Part shown: positions 6,362 to 15,306 of the stretch, in pieces
Numbering within the stretch: the stretch's first letter is position 1
How the letters are laid out: each line of letters starts with the position of its first letter
Origin: an uncultured Lachnospiraceae bacterium
Lineage (GTDB): Bacteria; Bacillota; Clostridia; Lachnospirales; Lachnospiraceae
Length of the DNA stretch: 64,000 nucleotides
Assembly: GCA_910579505.1 (NCBI GenBank)
Contig: CAJTTZ010000005.1
Location: 137,794 to 201,793, forward strand
Direction: 5' to 3'
Made by a program: the position numbers and the translations under genes
The notes under the pieces: model-generated
Told to the model about the DNA's origin: nothing
Databases searched by the model: none
The model's input: only the letters and a program-made list of their open reading frames with translations

Positions 6362-9226
6362 ATGGAAGGATATCGGTTTTTGGATGGACAGGGAACCTTT
6401 GCACTGGAACAGCCGGAAAACTACAGTTACCAGTATTTTCCCATTGCGGGAGAAAAGGGGATGAAGAGCGCGCTGACGCCCACTTTTGGCGGCGACAGCA
6501 AGAGGGACCAGAACACGTTTCTGCTTGAGCCGGTCAGTGTGGAAAATCTGCACAACAACCGCTCTGCCAGAAATTTCTGGTGCCATATCGAGGGGAAGGG
6601 AAGCTGGTCCGCGACGGGCGCGTCTGCGGAGGCGGAAGCGGCTAAATATACGGACAGGCAGGAAAAGAGCGTCCTGACGGCGGGACTGATGTGGCAGCGC
6701 GTCATGCGCACTTCAAAAAAGTATCAGTTGGAGGCGGAAGTCACTTCCTTTGTGCCGGTGGGGCATGATGTGGAACTTATGCGGGTGGAGATTAAAAACT
6801 GCGGGGACCGGGAACTTTCCTTTGTGCCTGTGGCGGCGGTGCCGGTCTATGGGAGAAGCGCGGATAACCTCCGGGATCACAGGCATGTCTCCGCTTTGCT
6901 GCACCGCATCCGGGTCGAAAAAGAAGGGGTGGTGGTTACGCCCACGCTCTCCTTTGACGAGCGGGGACACCGGGTAAACCGGGTCAGCTATTTTGTGTGC
7001 GGCATGACGGGGGACGGGAGAGCGCCGGAAGCCTTCTTCCCGACGGTGGAAGCCTTTTTGGGCGAAGGAGGCACCTATACCGCGCCCCGCGCCGTCATGG
7101 AGAATGCGCCGGGCGTTCAGGCGGGGACGTCCGTGGACGGCAAAGAGGCGATGGGTGGCCTGAAATTTGAAAAGACCGTGCTGGCGCCCGGCGGGCGCGT
7201 TTCCTTTACCATCCTGATGGGCATTACGGAGGAGCCGGAAACCATAGCGGAGACGGTGGCGGCGTATCGGACAAAAGAGCAGGTGGAGGCGGCCTTTGCC
7301 AGAACGAAGGAGAGCTGGCAGGAGAAAGTCAATATACGGTATCACACGGGAAATAAGGACTTTGACGGCTTTATGCGGTGGGTGAGTTTCCAGCCGACGC
7401 TTCGCAGGATTTACGGCTGTTCCTTCCTGCCTTACCACGACTACGGCAAGGGCGGTCGGGGATGGCGCGACCTGTGGCAGGACTGTCTGGCGCTGCTTCT
7501 GATGAATCCCGACGGGGTGCGGCAGATGCTTCTCGACAATTTCGGCGGGGTGCGCATGGACGGGACCAACGCCACGATCATCGGCGCGAAGCAGGGAGAG
7601 TTTATCGCGGATCGGAATAACATTACAAGGGTGTGGATGGACCACGGTGTCTGGCCGTTCATGACAACGAAGCTGTATATGGACCAGACCGGCGATCTGG
7701 AAATTCTGGAAAACAAGGCGCCTTATTTTAAGGACGGACAGGCGGGGCGCGGCACGGCCTCCGACGAGGCGTGGAACGACTCCTGCGGCAATCTGTTAAA
7801 GACCGCGGACGGGCACACATACTGCGGAACAGTGCTGGAACATCTGCTGGTACAAAATCTTTGCGCCTTTTATGAGGTTGGCAGCCATAACCATTGCAGG
7901 CTGCGCGGCGCGGACTGGAACGATGCGCTGGATATGGCGCAGGAGCAGGGGGAGAGCGTGGCGTTTACGAACGCTTACGCCGGAAACCTGCGGGAGCTTT
8001 CACAGTGCCTGCGGCTCTATCGGGAAAAGACAGGGAAAAAGGAGACCGCCGTCGCGGAGGAGCTGCTTTGTCTGCTGGAAACGGACAGGGATGTGTATGA
8101 CAGCCCGGAGAAAAAAGCACAGGCGCTTGGGCAGTATGTGAGAGCCTGCCGACACAGCGTAAGCGGGAAGACCGTCACGGTGGGGCTGGATGCGCTTGCA
8201 GAGAATCTGGAAGAGAAAGCGGACTGGATGGCGGCCCATATCAGACAGACAGAGTGGGTGACGGACCAGGCGGGGAACGGATGGTTTAACGGCTATTACG
8301 ACAATCACGGCAGACAGGTGGAGGGAGTACACGAAAAGGGCGTGCGCATGATGCTGACGGGACAGGTCTTTGCCATTATGGGCGGCACCGCCGCCCCGGA
8401 ACAGATCCGCAGTATCGTAAAAAGCGCGGACACTTACCTGTATGACGGCAAAATCGGCGGCTACCGCCTGAATACCGATTTCCACGAGCTGAAGACCCAT
8501 CTGGGGAGAATGTTCGGGTTTGCCTACGGGGAGAAGGAGAACGGCGCGGTGTTCTCCCACATGGCGGTGATGTACGCCAATGCCCTGTACCGCAGGGGCT
8601 TTGCGGCGGAGGGGTACAAGGCACTGCAGACCCTTGCGGACACGGCGCTGCGGTTTGGGACGAGTAAGATTTATCCGGGCATTCCCGAGTATTTCAACAA
8701 CGAAGGGCGGGGGATGTACCACTATCTGACAGGGGCGGCAAGCTGGTATATGCTCACCTTTGTCACAGAAGTCTTCGGCGTCAGGGGTAAGGCGGGCGAT
8801 CTGGAGATTGCCCCGGCGCTGATGCGGGAGCAGTTTGACGAGGAAGGGACGGCTGCGCTGGAACTGCCCTTTGCAGGGAAGAGGTTCCGCGTCAGCATAA
8901 AGAATCCTGACAGGCTGGAATGCGGCGTATATGCTATCCAGACCGCAGCCGTGGACGGACAGCCGCTTGTGCTTTCCTATGGGAAATGCCGTGTACAGGC
9001 AGGAGACACCGGGACGGCGACAGGATGTGTGGAGAAAGCAGAAGGCACAGGGGCAGCAGGCGTTTCGGAGAAGACGGATGATATGGGGACGACGGGAAAT
9101 GCGGGCAGCCAGAACAGAGCGGATACAGCGACTGTGCTGCTGGCACGGGCTGACATTGCGCAGCTGTCGGACGAAGTGCATGAGATAGAGATTTGGCTTG
9201 GGAAAGGAGAAGAGGGGCAGCGATGA
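6362..9226 (+). CDS. GH94 family glycoside phosphorylase (laminaribiose/cellobiose-phosphorylase type)
   Basis: This 954-residue cytoplasmic enzyme has the GH94 layout: N-terminal beta-sandwich (about 1-290), linker, (alpha/alpha)6 barrel (about 320-810) and a C-terminal beta domain. The motif GADWNDALD (Asp518-Asp521) holds the expected catalytic acid, and the active-site segments GRGWRDLWQD and ARAFxY-like FAYGEKENGAVFSH are present. GH94 enzymes cleave a beta-glucoside with inorganic phosphate to give alpha-glucose-1-phosphate without spending ATP. The N-terminus (SYQYFPIAGEKG, GGDSKRDQNTF, LHNNRSARNFW) recalls laminaribiose phosphorylases more than cellobiose phosphorylases, but specificity is not proven. 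A Gly/Thr/Ala-rich insert of about 45 residues (880-924) splits the last strands. RBS is GGAAGGAAGGGG. It overlaps the next gene as ATGA. No signal peptide. Confidence 0.85.
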   Translation: MEGYRFLDGQGTFALEQPENYSYQYFPIAGEKGMKSALTPTFGGDSKRDQNTFLLEPVSVENLHNNRSARNFWCHIEGKGSWSATGASAEAEAAKYTDRQEKSVLTAGLMWQRVMRTSKKYQLEAEVTSFVPVGHDVELMRVEIKNCGDRELSFVPVAAVPVYGRSADNLRDHRHVSALLHRIRVEKEGVVVTPTLSFDERGHRVNRVSYFVCGMTGDGRAPEAFFPTVEAFLGEGGTYTAPRAVMENAPGVQAGTSVDGKEAMGGLKFEKTVLAPGGRVSFTILMGITEEPETIAETVAAYRTKEQVEAAFARTKESWQEKVNIRYHTGNKDFDGFMRWVSFQPTLRRIYGCSFLPYHDYGKGGRGWRDLWQDCLALLLMNPDGVRQMLLDNFGGVRMDGTNATIIGAKQGEFIADRNNITRVWMDHGVWPFMTTKLYMDQTGDLEILENKAPYFKDGQAGRGTASDEAWNDSCGNLLKTADGHTYCGTVLEHLLVQNLCAFYEVGSHNHCRLRGADWNDALDMAQEQGESVAFTNAYAGNLRELSQCLRLYREKTGKKETAVAEELLCLLETDRDVYDSPEKKAQALGQYVRACRHSVSGKTVTVGLDALAENLEEKADWMAAHIRQTEWVTDQAGNGWFNGYYDNHGRQVEGVHEKGVRMMLTGQVFAIMGGTAAPEQIRSIVKSADTYLYDGKIGGYRLNTDFHELKTHLGRMFGFAYGEKENGAVFSHMAVMYANALYRRGFAAEGYKALQTLADTALRFGTSKIYPGIPEYFNNEGRGMYHYLTGAASWYMLTFVTEVFGVRGKAGDLEIAPALMREQFDEEGTAALELPFAGKRFRVSIKNPDRLECGVYAIQTAAVDGQPLVLSYGKCRVQAGDTGTATGCVEKAEGTGAAGVSEKTDDMGTTGNAGSQNRADTATVLLARADIAQLSDEVHEIEIWLGKGEEGQR

Positions 9227-12200
9227 GACAGGAGCAGAAAAAATATATAATGAAAGACTACGGCAGAAAATCAACCTTCGCAAGCTTCCTGCCGGGGATT
9301 GCGGGACTGCACGGCATACCAATCTGGTGCTATTATGTAAACCGCGGCCAGGGAGTTGTCAGTTTCGGCGTGGACAACAAGGACGGTGCGATCATGGAGT
9401 TTTATCCGGCGCACACGGCCTACCAGAATGTGAAGCGGACCGGGTTCCGCACCTTCCTTCGGAAAGACGGGAACTACTCGGAATGCTTTTCGCAGGAAAA
9501 GTGGGGACAGGAGATGGAGATCGGCATGAACAGCCTGTCCCTGCGGGAAAGGAACGGGGAGGAGAAGCTGCTGGCCGAGGTGGATTACTTTATCCTGCCC
9601 GGGGAGAAAATCGGCGCGCTTGTCAGAAAAGTGACCGTGACAAACGAGGACGACCGGGAAATTTCACTGGAGATACTGGACGGTATGCCCGCGCTGATTC
9701 CTTACGGGGTCGATATGGACAGCATGAAAAATATGACGCAGACGGCAAAGGCGTGGATGCAGGTGGAAGACCTGGAGGGTAACGCGCCGTTTTTCCGCGT
9801 GCGCGCCAGTATGGACGACAGCGCGGCGGTGCGCAGGATCGAGGGCGGCAATTTTTCTTTCGCCTGTCTGGAGGACGGCGCTTTGCTTAGGCCGCTCGTT
9901 GACACGGAGGCGGTGTTTGCCTACGACTGTTCGCTGGAGCGGGCGGTGCGGTTTGCGCAGGAGGGAATTAGCGGCGTGTATGCACAGAAACAGGCGACGG
10001 CGAATCTGCTTCCCTGCAGCTTTTACGGGACGCAGAAAGAGCTGCAGCCGGGGGAGGCGCTCACCTTATATGAAGTGATCGGGCGCGTGGAAAAGAAGGC
10101 GTATCTGGAACAGTTCCTGTCGGAGAAACGGGACGGCGCCTACTTTGAGGAAAAAAGGGAGGAGGCGGAGCGGCTGCCCTTGGAGCTTGTAAACGGGATT
10201 GCCACGAAAACCGCCTCGGAGAGTTTCGATATTTACTGCCAGTACACCTATATGGACAATGTCCTGCGGGGCGGTTACCCGATTCCGCTTGGCAGCAACA
10301 AGCTGTACTACGCGTATTCCAGAAAACACGGGGATCTGGAGCGGGACTATAACTATTTTTCCATGCTGCCGGAGTTCTTTTCACAGGGAAACGGAAACTT
10401 CCGGGATGTGAACCAGAACCGCCGCTGCGACGCTTTTTTTGCGCCCTGTGTGGGAAGGGAAAATGTAAAAGAATTTTACAGCCTGATCCAGTTGGACGGG
10501 TACAATCCCCTCGGGGTGGAGAAGCTGACCTACCGCCTGGACCGGGAAAAGGCAGAAACGCTCTTTCAGGAGCTGGAAGAGGGGGCGGCAGGGGAACTGG
10601 CCGCTTTTGTGGAGAACCCGTTTACGCCGGGCGCGCTCTGGGCGAAGCTTGACGATACCCTTGGCGAGTGGAAGGAATCCCTCTTTTACCAGGTGATTGA
10701 TTTCGCGGACAGCACGGTGAACGGGAAGTTCGGGGAGGGCTACTGGAGCGACCACTGGACGTATAATCTGGATCTGATCGAGGACTATCTGGAGGTTTAT
10801 CCTGACAAAGAGCATGAAATGCTCTTCGAGGAGGAGTATACCTATTTCCTGTCGCAGATTCGTGTAAACCGCCGCGGCAGACGTTATGCGGAGACAAAGA
10901 AGGGGCTGCGCCAGTATCACGCGCTGGACGAGACGAGCAGGCGGGACGGCAGCGAAAAGCTGGTGCGCGCGCAGAAAGGCAGGGGGGAGGTCGTGTATGT
11001 CACCCTGATGGAAAAGCTTGTCCTTTTGTGCGCCACAAAGTTTGCGGCATTGGACGCTTACGGCATGGGCGTTGAGATGGAGGGCGGAAAACCCGGCTGG
11101 TATGACGCGTTAAACGGTCTGCCGGGGCTGTTCGGTTCCTCCATGGCGGAGACCTACGAGCTTGCAAGGACGCTCCGCTATACGATCTCCGTGCTGGAGA
11201 GATACCCGCAGGAAGTGGAAATCACGGAAGAGCTCGGCGATTTTATAGACGAACTGCGGCTTGTGGTGCGGCTGGAAAAGGGAAGCCTTACGCAGGACGG
11301 GGAGATCCTTTCCTTCTGGAATCGGATCAACGATGTGAAGGAACTCTACTGGGAAAAGACGTATAGCGGCATTTCCGGCAAAAAGAAGACCTACGCGGGG
11401 GAGGCGCTGGCGGAAGCCCTGAAGGAGTGGGAGGCATTCGTGGAACGCGGCATTGAGAAGGCATGCACTTTCGGGGAGGGGATCTGCCCGACTTATTTCT
11501 CCTACGAGGTCACAGGCTACGAAAAGAAGGCGGACGGGATCGTGCCCCTCGGGTTCAGGGTGAAGCCCGTTCCGGCGTTTCTGGAAGGGCCGGTCCGCTA
11601 TCTGAAGCTGGAACGGCCGCAGGAAAAGAAGAAAAGACTGTATGAGCAGGTGAAAGACAGCGGGCTGTACGACAGGAAACTTTCCATGTATAAGGTGAAC
11701 GCGTCCCTGGAACATGCCTCCTACGAGCTTGGCAGGGCATGCGCTTTCACGCCGGGATGGCTGGAAAACGAATCTATCTGGCTGCACATGGAATATAAGT
11801 ATTTGCTGGAACTTCTGCGCAGCGGCATGTACGGGGAGTTTTTTGAGGACTTCCACAAGGCGGCGGTGCCGTTCCTCGACCCGGCGGTTTACGGAAGAAG
11901 CATTTACGAGAATTCTTCCTTTATCGCCAGCAGCAGGAACCCCGACGAGAAGATTCACGGCAAAGGGTTTGTGGCACGGCTTTCCGGCTCCACCATCGAG
12001 TTTATCAGCATGTGGAAGCTGATGATGTTCGGGCGGCATGTGTTTGCGGTGAAAAACGGCGAACTTATCTTTATGCCGGAACCGGCTATTCCCGCTTATC
12101 TGATCCCGGAGGACGGTGTGATTGAGACGACCCTTCTGGGCGAGACGGAGGTGGCGTACCGGCTGGAAGGAAAGAAGGATTACATACCGGGACAGTATAC

Positions 12201-12330
12201 GGTCGGGGGTATGCATTTCCACTATAAAAATGGAAATGAGGCGGATGTGGACGCCGGGTATGTCAGCGGAAAGCTGGCGGAAGATGTGCGGGCAAGGAAG
12301 GTGGAGCGCATCGAGATCCGCATCAGATAG
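9223..12330 (+). CDS. Large glycoside phosphorylase-like protein (GH94/GH161-type, beta-glucan phosphorylase candidate)
   Basis: This 1035-residue protein has no signal peptide and starts at the ATG overlapping the previous stop. It shows a beta-sandwich N-terminus (IPIWCYYVNRGQGVVSFGVDNKDGAIMEF), a central segment GNGNFRDVNQNRRCD, and a barrel motif GKPGWYDALNGLPGLFGSS in which Asp628 occupies the place of the GH94 catalytic Asp. These features resemble the long phosphorylases (about 1000-1100 residues) that act on beta-glucan oligomers: 1,2-beta-oligoglucan phosphorylase (GH94) and beta-1,3-glucan phosphorylase (GH161). I cannot separate the two by eye. Paired with the shorter GH94 enzyme it would shorten an oligomer to a dimer that the other enzyme then splits. 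An alternative is an inactive or unassigned relative. Confidence 0.7.
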   Translation: MRQEQKKYIMKDYGRKSTFASFLPGIAGLHGIPIWCYYVNRGQGVVSFGVDNKDGAIMEFYPAHTAYQNVKRTGFRTFLRKDGNYSECFSQEKWGQEMEIGMNSLSLRERNGEEKLLAEVDYFILPGEKIGALVRKVTVTNEDDREISLEILDGMPALIPYGVDMDSMKNMTQTAKAWMQVEDLEGNAPFFRVRASMDDSAAVRRIEGGNFSFACLEDGALLRPLVDTEAVFAYDCSLERAVRFAQEGISGVYAQKQATANLLPCSFYGTQKELQPGEALTLYEVIGRVEKKAYLEQFLSEKRDGAYFEEKREEAERLPLELVNGIATKTASESFDIYCQYTYMDNVLRGGYPIPLGSNKLYYAYSRKHGDLERDYNYFSMLPEFFSQGNGNFRDVNQNRRCDAFFAPCVGRENVKEFYSLIQLDGYNPLGVEKLTYRLDREKAETLFQELEEGAAGELAAFVENPFTPGALWAKLDDTLGEWKESLFYQVIDFADSTVNGKFGEGYWSDHWTYNLDLIEDYLEVYPDKEHEMLFEEEYTYFLSQIRVNRRGRRYAETKKGLRQYHALDETSRRDGSEKLVRAQKGRGEVVYVTLMEKLVLLCATKFAALDAYGMGVEMEGGKPGWYDALNGLPGLFGSSMAETYELARTLRYTISVLERYPQEVEITEELGDFIDELRLVVRLEKGSLTQDGEILSFWNRINDVKELYWEKTYSGISGKKKTYAGEALAEALKEWEAFVERGIEKACTFGEGICPTYFSYEVTGYEKKADGIVPLGFRVKPVPAFLEGPVRYLKLERPQEKKKRLYEQVKDSGLYDRKLSMYKVNASLEHASYELGRACAFTPGWLENESIWLHMEYKYLLELLRSGMYGEFFEDFHKAAVPFLDPAVYGRSIYENSSFIASSRNPDEKIHGKGFVARLSGSTIEFISMWKLMMFGRHVFAVKNGELIFMPEPAIPAYLIPEDGVIETTLLGETEVAYRLEGKKDYIPGQYTVGGMHFHYKNGNEADVDAGYVSGKLAEDVRARKVERIEIRIR

Positions 12331-12345
12331 AAAGGATGAGAGACC

Positions 12346-13677
12346 ATGAAAAAAATAAGAGAATATGTGACTGATTACAGTGCCGGAAAATTCTGGGAGG
12401 AAACGGTGTGCGATGCAGGAGAAATGAAGGACTGTATGCACGTAGTGAATGTGTACCCGGACGTGACGTATCAGACGATGCGGGGATTTGGCGGCGCGTT
12501 TACGGAGAGCGCGGCGCACAACTATGCGGGCATGGGCGATGCGCGGAAGAAGGAGATGATACAGGCGTACTTTGGCGAGGGCGGTCTTCGGTACAATCTG
12601 GGGCGGCTCCATATGGGAAGCTGCGATTTCGCGCTGGAAAATTACGCCTATGTGGAGGAGGGGGATGGGGAACTTTCGACCTTCTCAATCGCCCATGACG
12701 AGAAAGAGATCCTGCCCTTTATAAAGGACGCGCAGGAGGTGTGCGGGAAGGAGATGGCGTTTATGGCGGCGCCCTGGTCTCCCCCGGCATTTATGAAGAC
12801 CAACGGGGAGATGAATCACGGCGGAAAACTGAAGAGGGAATATTACGGGGCGTGGGCGGCGTATTTTGTGAAATTTCTGAAGGCTTACAAAAAGGCGGGG
12901 ATCCCGGTCAGGTTCCTGACGACGCAGAATGAACCGATGGCGGTGCAGACGTGGGATTCCTGCATTTATACGTCCGAGGAGGAAGCCCTCTTTGTGCGGG
13001 ACTATCTGGGACCGGCGTTAGAGCAGGCGGGATTTGCCGATACGGGTATTTATGTGTGGGATCACAACAAGGAGGAGGCGTACCAGCGCTTTAAGGAAGT
13101 CGTGGCGGATGAACGGACGAAGAAATATGTAAGCGGCGCGGCGGTGCACTGGTACACGGGAGATCATTTTGAGGCGGCAGAGCTGATACGGAAACAGTAC
13201 CCAGACAAGGAAGTGTTTTTTACGGAAGGGTGTGTGGAGTATTCCCGCTTTGCGGACTCGGGCGAGGTGGAGAAAGCGGAAATGTACGCCCACGATATCA
13301 TGGGCAATCTGAATGCGGGCGTCAGCGCATCCTTTGACTGGAATCTGTTTCTGGACGCGGAGGGAGGGCCCAACCACGTGGGAAATTTCTGTGCCGCGCC
13401 GGTTATGTGCAATCCCGGAGAGGACACCTTTGAAAAACGCCTGTCCTACTATTATATCGGGCATTTCAGCCGCTACATCGAGCCGGGGGCAGTCAGAATC
13501 GGCATGACGCGCTACAGCGACGCGGTGGAGGCGGCGGCTTTCTTAAACCCGGGCGGGGAGCGTGTGCTTGTTCTGTTAAACAAGTCGGACAAAGAGGTGC
13601 CGGTGACGGTCAGGGAAGCGGGATGCGGAACGGAAACCGTGTTGGCGCCGCATTCCATTCATACAATCTGCTACTAA
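12346..13677 (+). CDS. GH30 family glycosidase (intracellular)
   Basis: This 443-residue enzyme has the GH30 (beta/alpha)8 barrel and the C-terminal beta domain. The family start GFGGAFTESAA (about 47-57), the acid/base Glu196 in TTQNEPMAVQTWDS and the nucleophile Glu294 in FFTEGCVEYS are all present. GH30 enzymes are retaining and include beta-glucosylceramidases, beta-1,6-glucanases and beta-glucosidases or xylosidases. There is no signal peptide, so it must act on imported oligosaccharides. Placed after two phosphorylases it could remove a branch or end linkage they cannot cut, for example a beta-1,6-glucosyl side group; this is inference. It follows the preceding gene by 15 bases with an AGAAAGGATGAG ribosome binding site. 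Start chosen at the first ATG. Confidence 0.85.
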   Translation: MKKIREYVTDYSAGKFWEETVCDAGEMKDCMHVVNVYPDVTYQTMRGFGGAFTESAAHNYAGMGDARKKEMIQAYFGEGGLRYNLGRLHMGSCDFALENYAYVEEGDGELSTFSIAHDEKEILPFIKDAQEVCGKEMAFMAAPWSPPAFMKTNGEMNHGGKLKREYYGAWAAYFVKFLKAYKKAGIPVRFLTTQNEPMAVQTWDSCIYTSEEEALFVRDYLGPALEQAGFADTGIYVWDHNKEEAYQRFKEVVADERTKKYVSGAAVHWYTGDHFEAAELIRKQYPDKEVFFTEGCVEYSRFADSGEVEKAEMYAHDIMGNLNAGVSASFDWNLFLDAEGGPNHVGNFCAAPVMCNPGEDTFEKRLSYYYIGHFSRYIEPGAVRIGMTRYSDAVEAAAFLNPGGERVLVLLNKSDKEVPVTVREAGCGTETVLAPHSIHTICY

Positions 13678-13800
13678 AAAAAAGATACCTTTGTAAAATT
13701 TGGGACATTTATACCAAATGAGGCGGATTCTATAATCTAAGTATCAGCTGACAACGAGGCAATATGAACAAAGATGGAAAACAAAAAAGGAGGATATGTT

Positions 13801-15243
13801 ATGAAACTGAAAAAACTGATTTCCCTTATGCTCGCAGGAGCAATGGTGCTTAGCGTGACGGCGTGCGGCGGCAGCGACGGCGCTTCTTCCGACAGCGGGG
13901 CGGCTTCGGATTCCGGCGCGGCGAGCGCGGATGCAGGCGATGCGGGTGACGCAGGTGCGGCGGATGAGACGCCCGCATCAAGCGGCGATAAGCTGGTAGT
14001 CTGGACGTTGGCGAAGGATCTGGAGCAGTTCGCGGAGTACTATAAGGAAAAGACCGGCAATGAGGTTGAGACGGTGGTGATCGAGCCGGCAAACTATGTG
14101 ACCAAGGTGCAGACGGCACTTAACGGCGGACAGAAGGAGCCGGATATCATCGTGGGTGAGCCGCAGATGTTAGAGGATTTCTACGAGGCAGGCTACTTTG
14201 AGGATCTGAACCAGGCGCCCTACAACGCGCAGGATTACGCGGACCAGATCGTGGATTATGTGTGGGATGTGGGACAGGATGCGGACGGTATCCAGAGAGC
14301 GATCTCCTATCAGATTACCCCGGCGGGCATTTATTATAGAAGGGACATTGCCCAGACGGTGTTCGGCACGGACGACCCGAACGAGATTGGCCAGCTGTTC
14401 GCGGATTACCCGACCATTATGGAGACGGCGCAGGAGCTGAAGGACGCGGGCTACCGTATTTTCGCTTCCGATGCGGAGATCAACTATTTCTCCGGCGACT
14501 CCGCGTGGGTCATCGACGGCGTGCTGAACGTGGATCAGGGCAGAAAAGATTATCAGGATCTTTGTATTTACCTGTATCAGGACGACCTGACAGCTTATGC
14601 GAACCAGTGGTCAACCCCCTGGTATCAGGCGATGGCGGGCGAGGTGCCGATCCTGACAGCGGATATTCAGAACTATGCGGATGACTCCGTGGACGTTTGG
14701 AATGCAGAAACTTTTGCGGAGGCGACCAAGGATCTGGAGAAGACAGAAGTGTTCTCATTTGGTCTTCCTTCCTGGGGCGTGCTGACCATGAGAGATAACG
14801 TGCAGGGCACTTCCGGCAAGTGGGGCGTGTGCTCCGGCCCGGCTTACGGTTTCGGCGGCGGTACCTTTATCGGTATTTCCTCCCAGTCCGAGAGAAAAGA
14901 ACAGGCTTGGGATTTCCTGAAATTCTGTACGCTGAACGAGGACACCGCAAACTGGTGGATTGAGAAGTCCGAGGGCGATACCGTATCCCTGATTCCGGTA
15001 TTGGAAGCGCATGCGGAAGACAAGAACGAGGTTTACGGCGGACAGCAGCTCTACAAGTTCTGGCTGGAGCAGGCACAGGGAATCGACTATTCCAAGGTGA
15101 CCAGATACGATAAGTTCATCAACGACGAGTGGGGAAGAGCGACCACGGCGATCAAGACCGGCGATATGAACAAGGAAGAGGCATGGGAGAATTTCTATGA
15201 CCAGATCGAGGCTACATATCCGGAGATCACGGTAAACAGATAA
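13801..15243 (+). CDS. Sugar ABC transporter substrate-binding lipoprotein (family 1)
   Basis: This 480-residue lipoprotein has a lipid-attachment signal (KKLISLMLAGAMVLSVTAC, Cys22), a Ser/Ala/Asp-rich tether (about 25-68) and a family 1 extracellular solute-binding domain that begins KLVVWTLAKDLEQFAEYY. It is anchored outside the membrane and delivers an oligosaccharide to the two permeases that follow. An AAGGAGG site at 13787-13793 fixes the start at 13801. A candidate -10 box (TATAAT, 13731-13736) and the AAAAGATACCTT/AATTTGG element lie upstream, so transport genes may have their own promoter. A hairpin at 15259-15281 separates it from the permeases and could keep the binding protein in excess. 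No ATPase gene is nearby, so a shared MsmX-type ATPase elsewhere is expected. Confidence 0.9.
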   Translation: MKLKKLISLMLAGAMVLSVTACGGSDGASSDSGAASDSGAASADAGDAGDAGAADETPASSGDKLVVWTLAKDLEQFAEYYKEKTGNEVETVVIEPANYVTKVQTALNGGQKEPDIIVGEPQMLEDFYEAGYFEDLNQAPYNAQDYADQIVDYVWDVGQDADGIQRAISYQITPAGIYYRRDIAQTVFGTDDPNEIGQLFADYPTIMETAQELKDAGYRIFASDAEINYFSGDSAWVIDGVLNVDQGRKDYQDLCIYLYQDDLTAYANQWSTPWYQAMAGEVPILTADIQNYADDSVDVWNAETFAEATKDLEKTEVFSFGLPSWGVLTMRDNVQGTSGKWGVCSGPAYGFGGGTFIGISSQSERKEQAWDFLKFCTLNEDTANWWIEKSEGDTVSLIPVLEAHAEDKNEVYGGQQLYKFWLEQAQGIDYSKVTRYDKFINDEWGRATTAIKTGDMNKEEAWENFYDQIEATYPEITVNR

Positions 15244-15258
15244 TGATTGAGGGGAGGA

Positions 15259-15281
15259 GGGGGCAGCAATGTGCAGCCCCC
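15259..15281 (+). terminator. Hairpin between binding protein and permease genes
   Basis: GGGGGC (15259-15264) pairs with GCCCCC (15276-15281), with three more base pairs inside after one mismatch, followed by CTTT only. It is a weak terminator or mRNA-stabilising stem of the kind that sets the binding-protein to permease ratio. Confidence 0.55.
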
Positions 15282-15306
15282 TTTACCTTGTGGGACGGAG
15301 GGAACT

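Noticed and set aside
8000..9322. 440-codon open frame on the minus strand
   Set aside because: Antisense shadow of the GH94 gene, which has full family motifs and a ribosome binding site.
11110..12612. 500-codon open frame on the minus strand
   Set aside because: It lies opposite the phosphorylase and GH30 genes, has no domain character, is rich in His, Arg and Pro, and reflects codon bias of the true strand.
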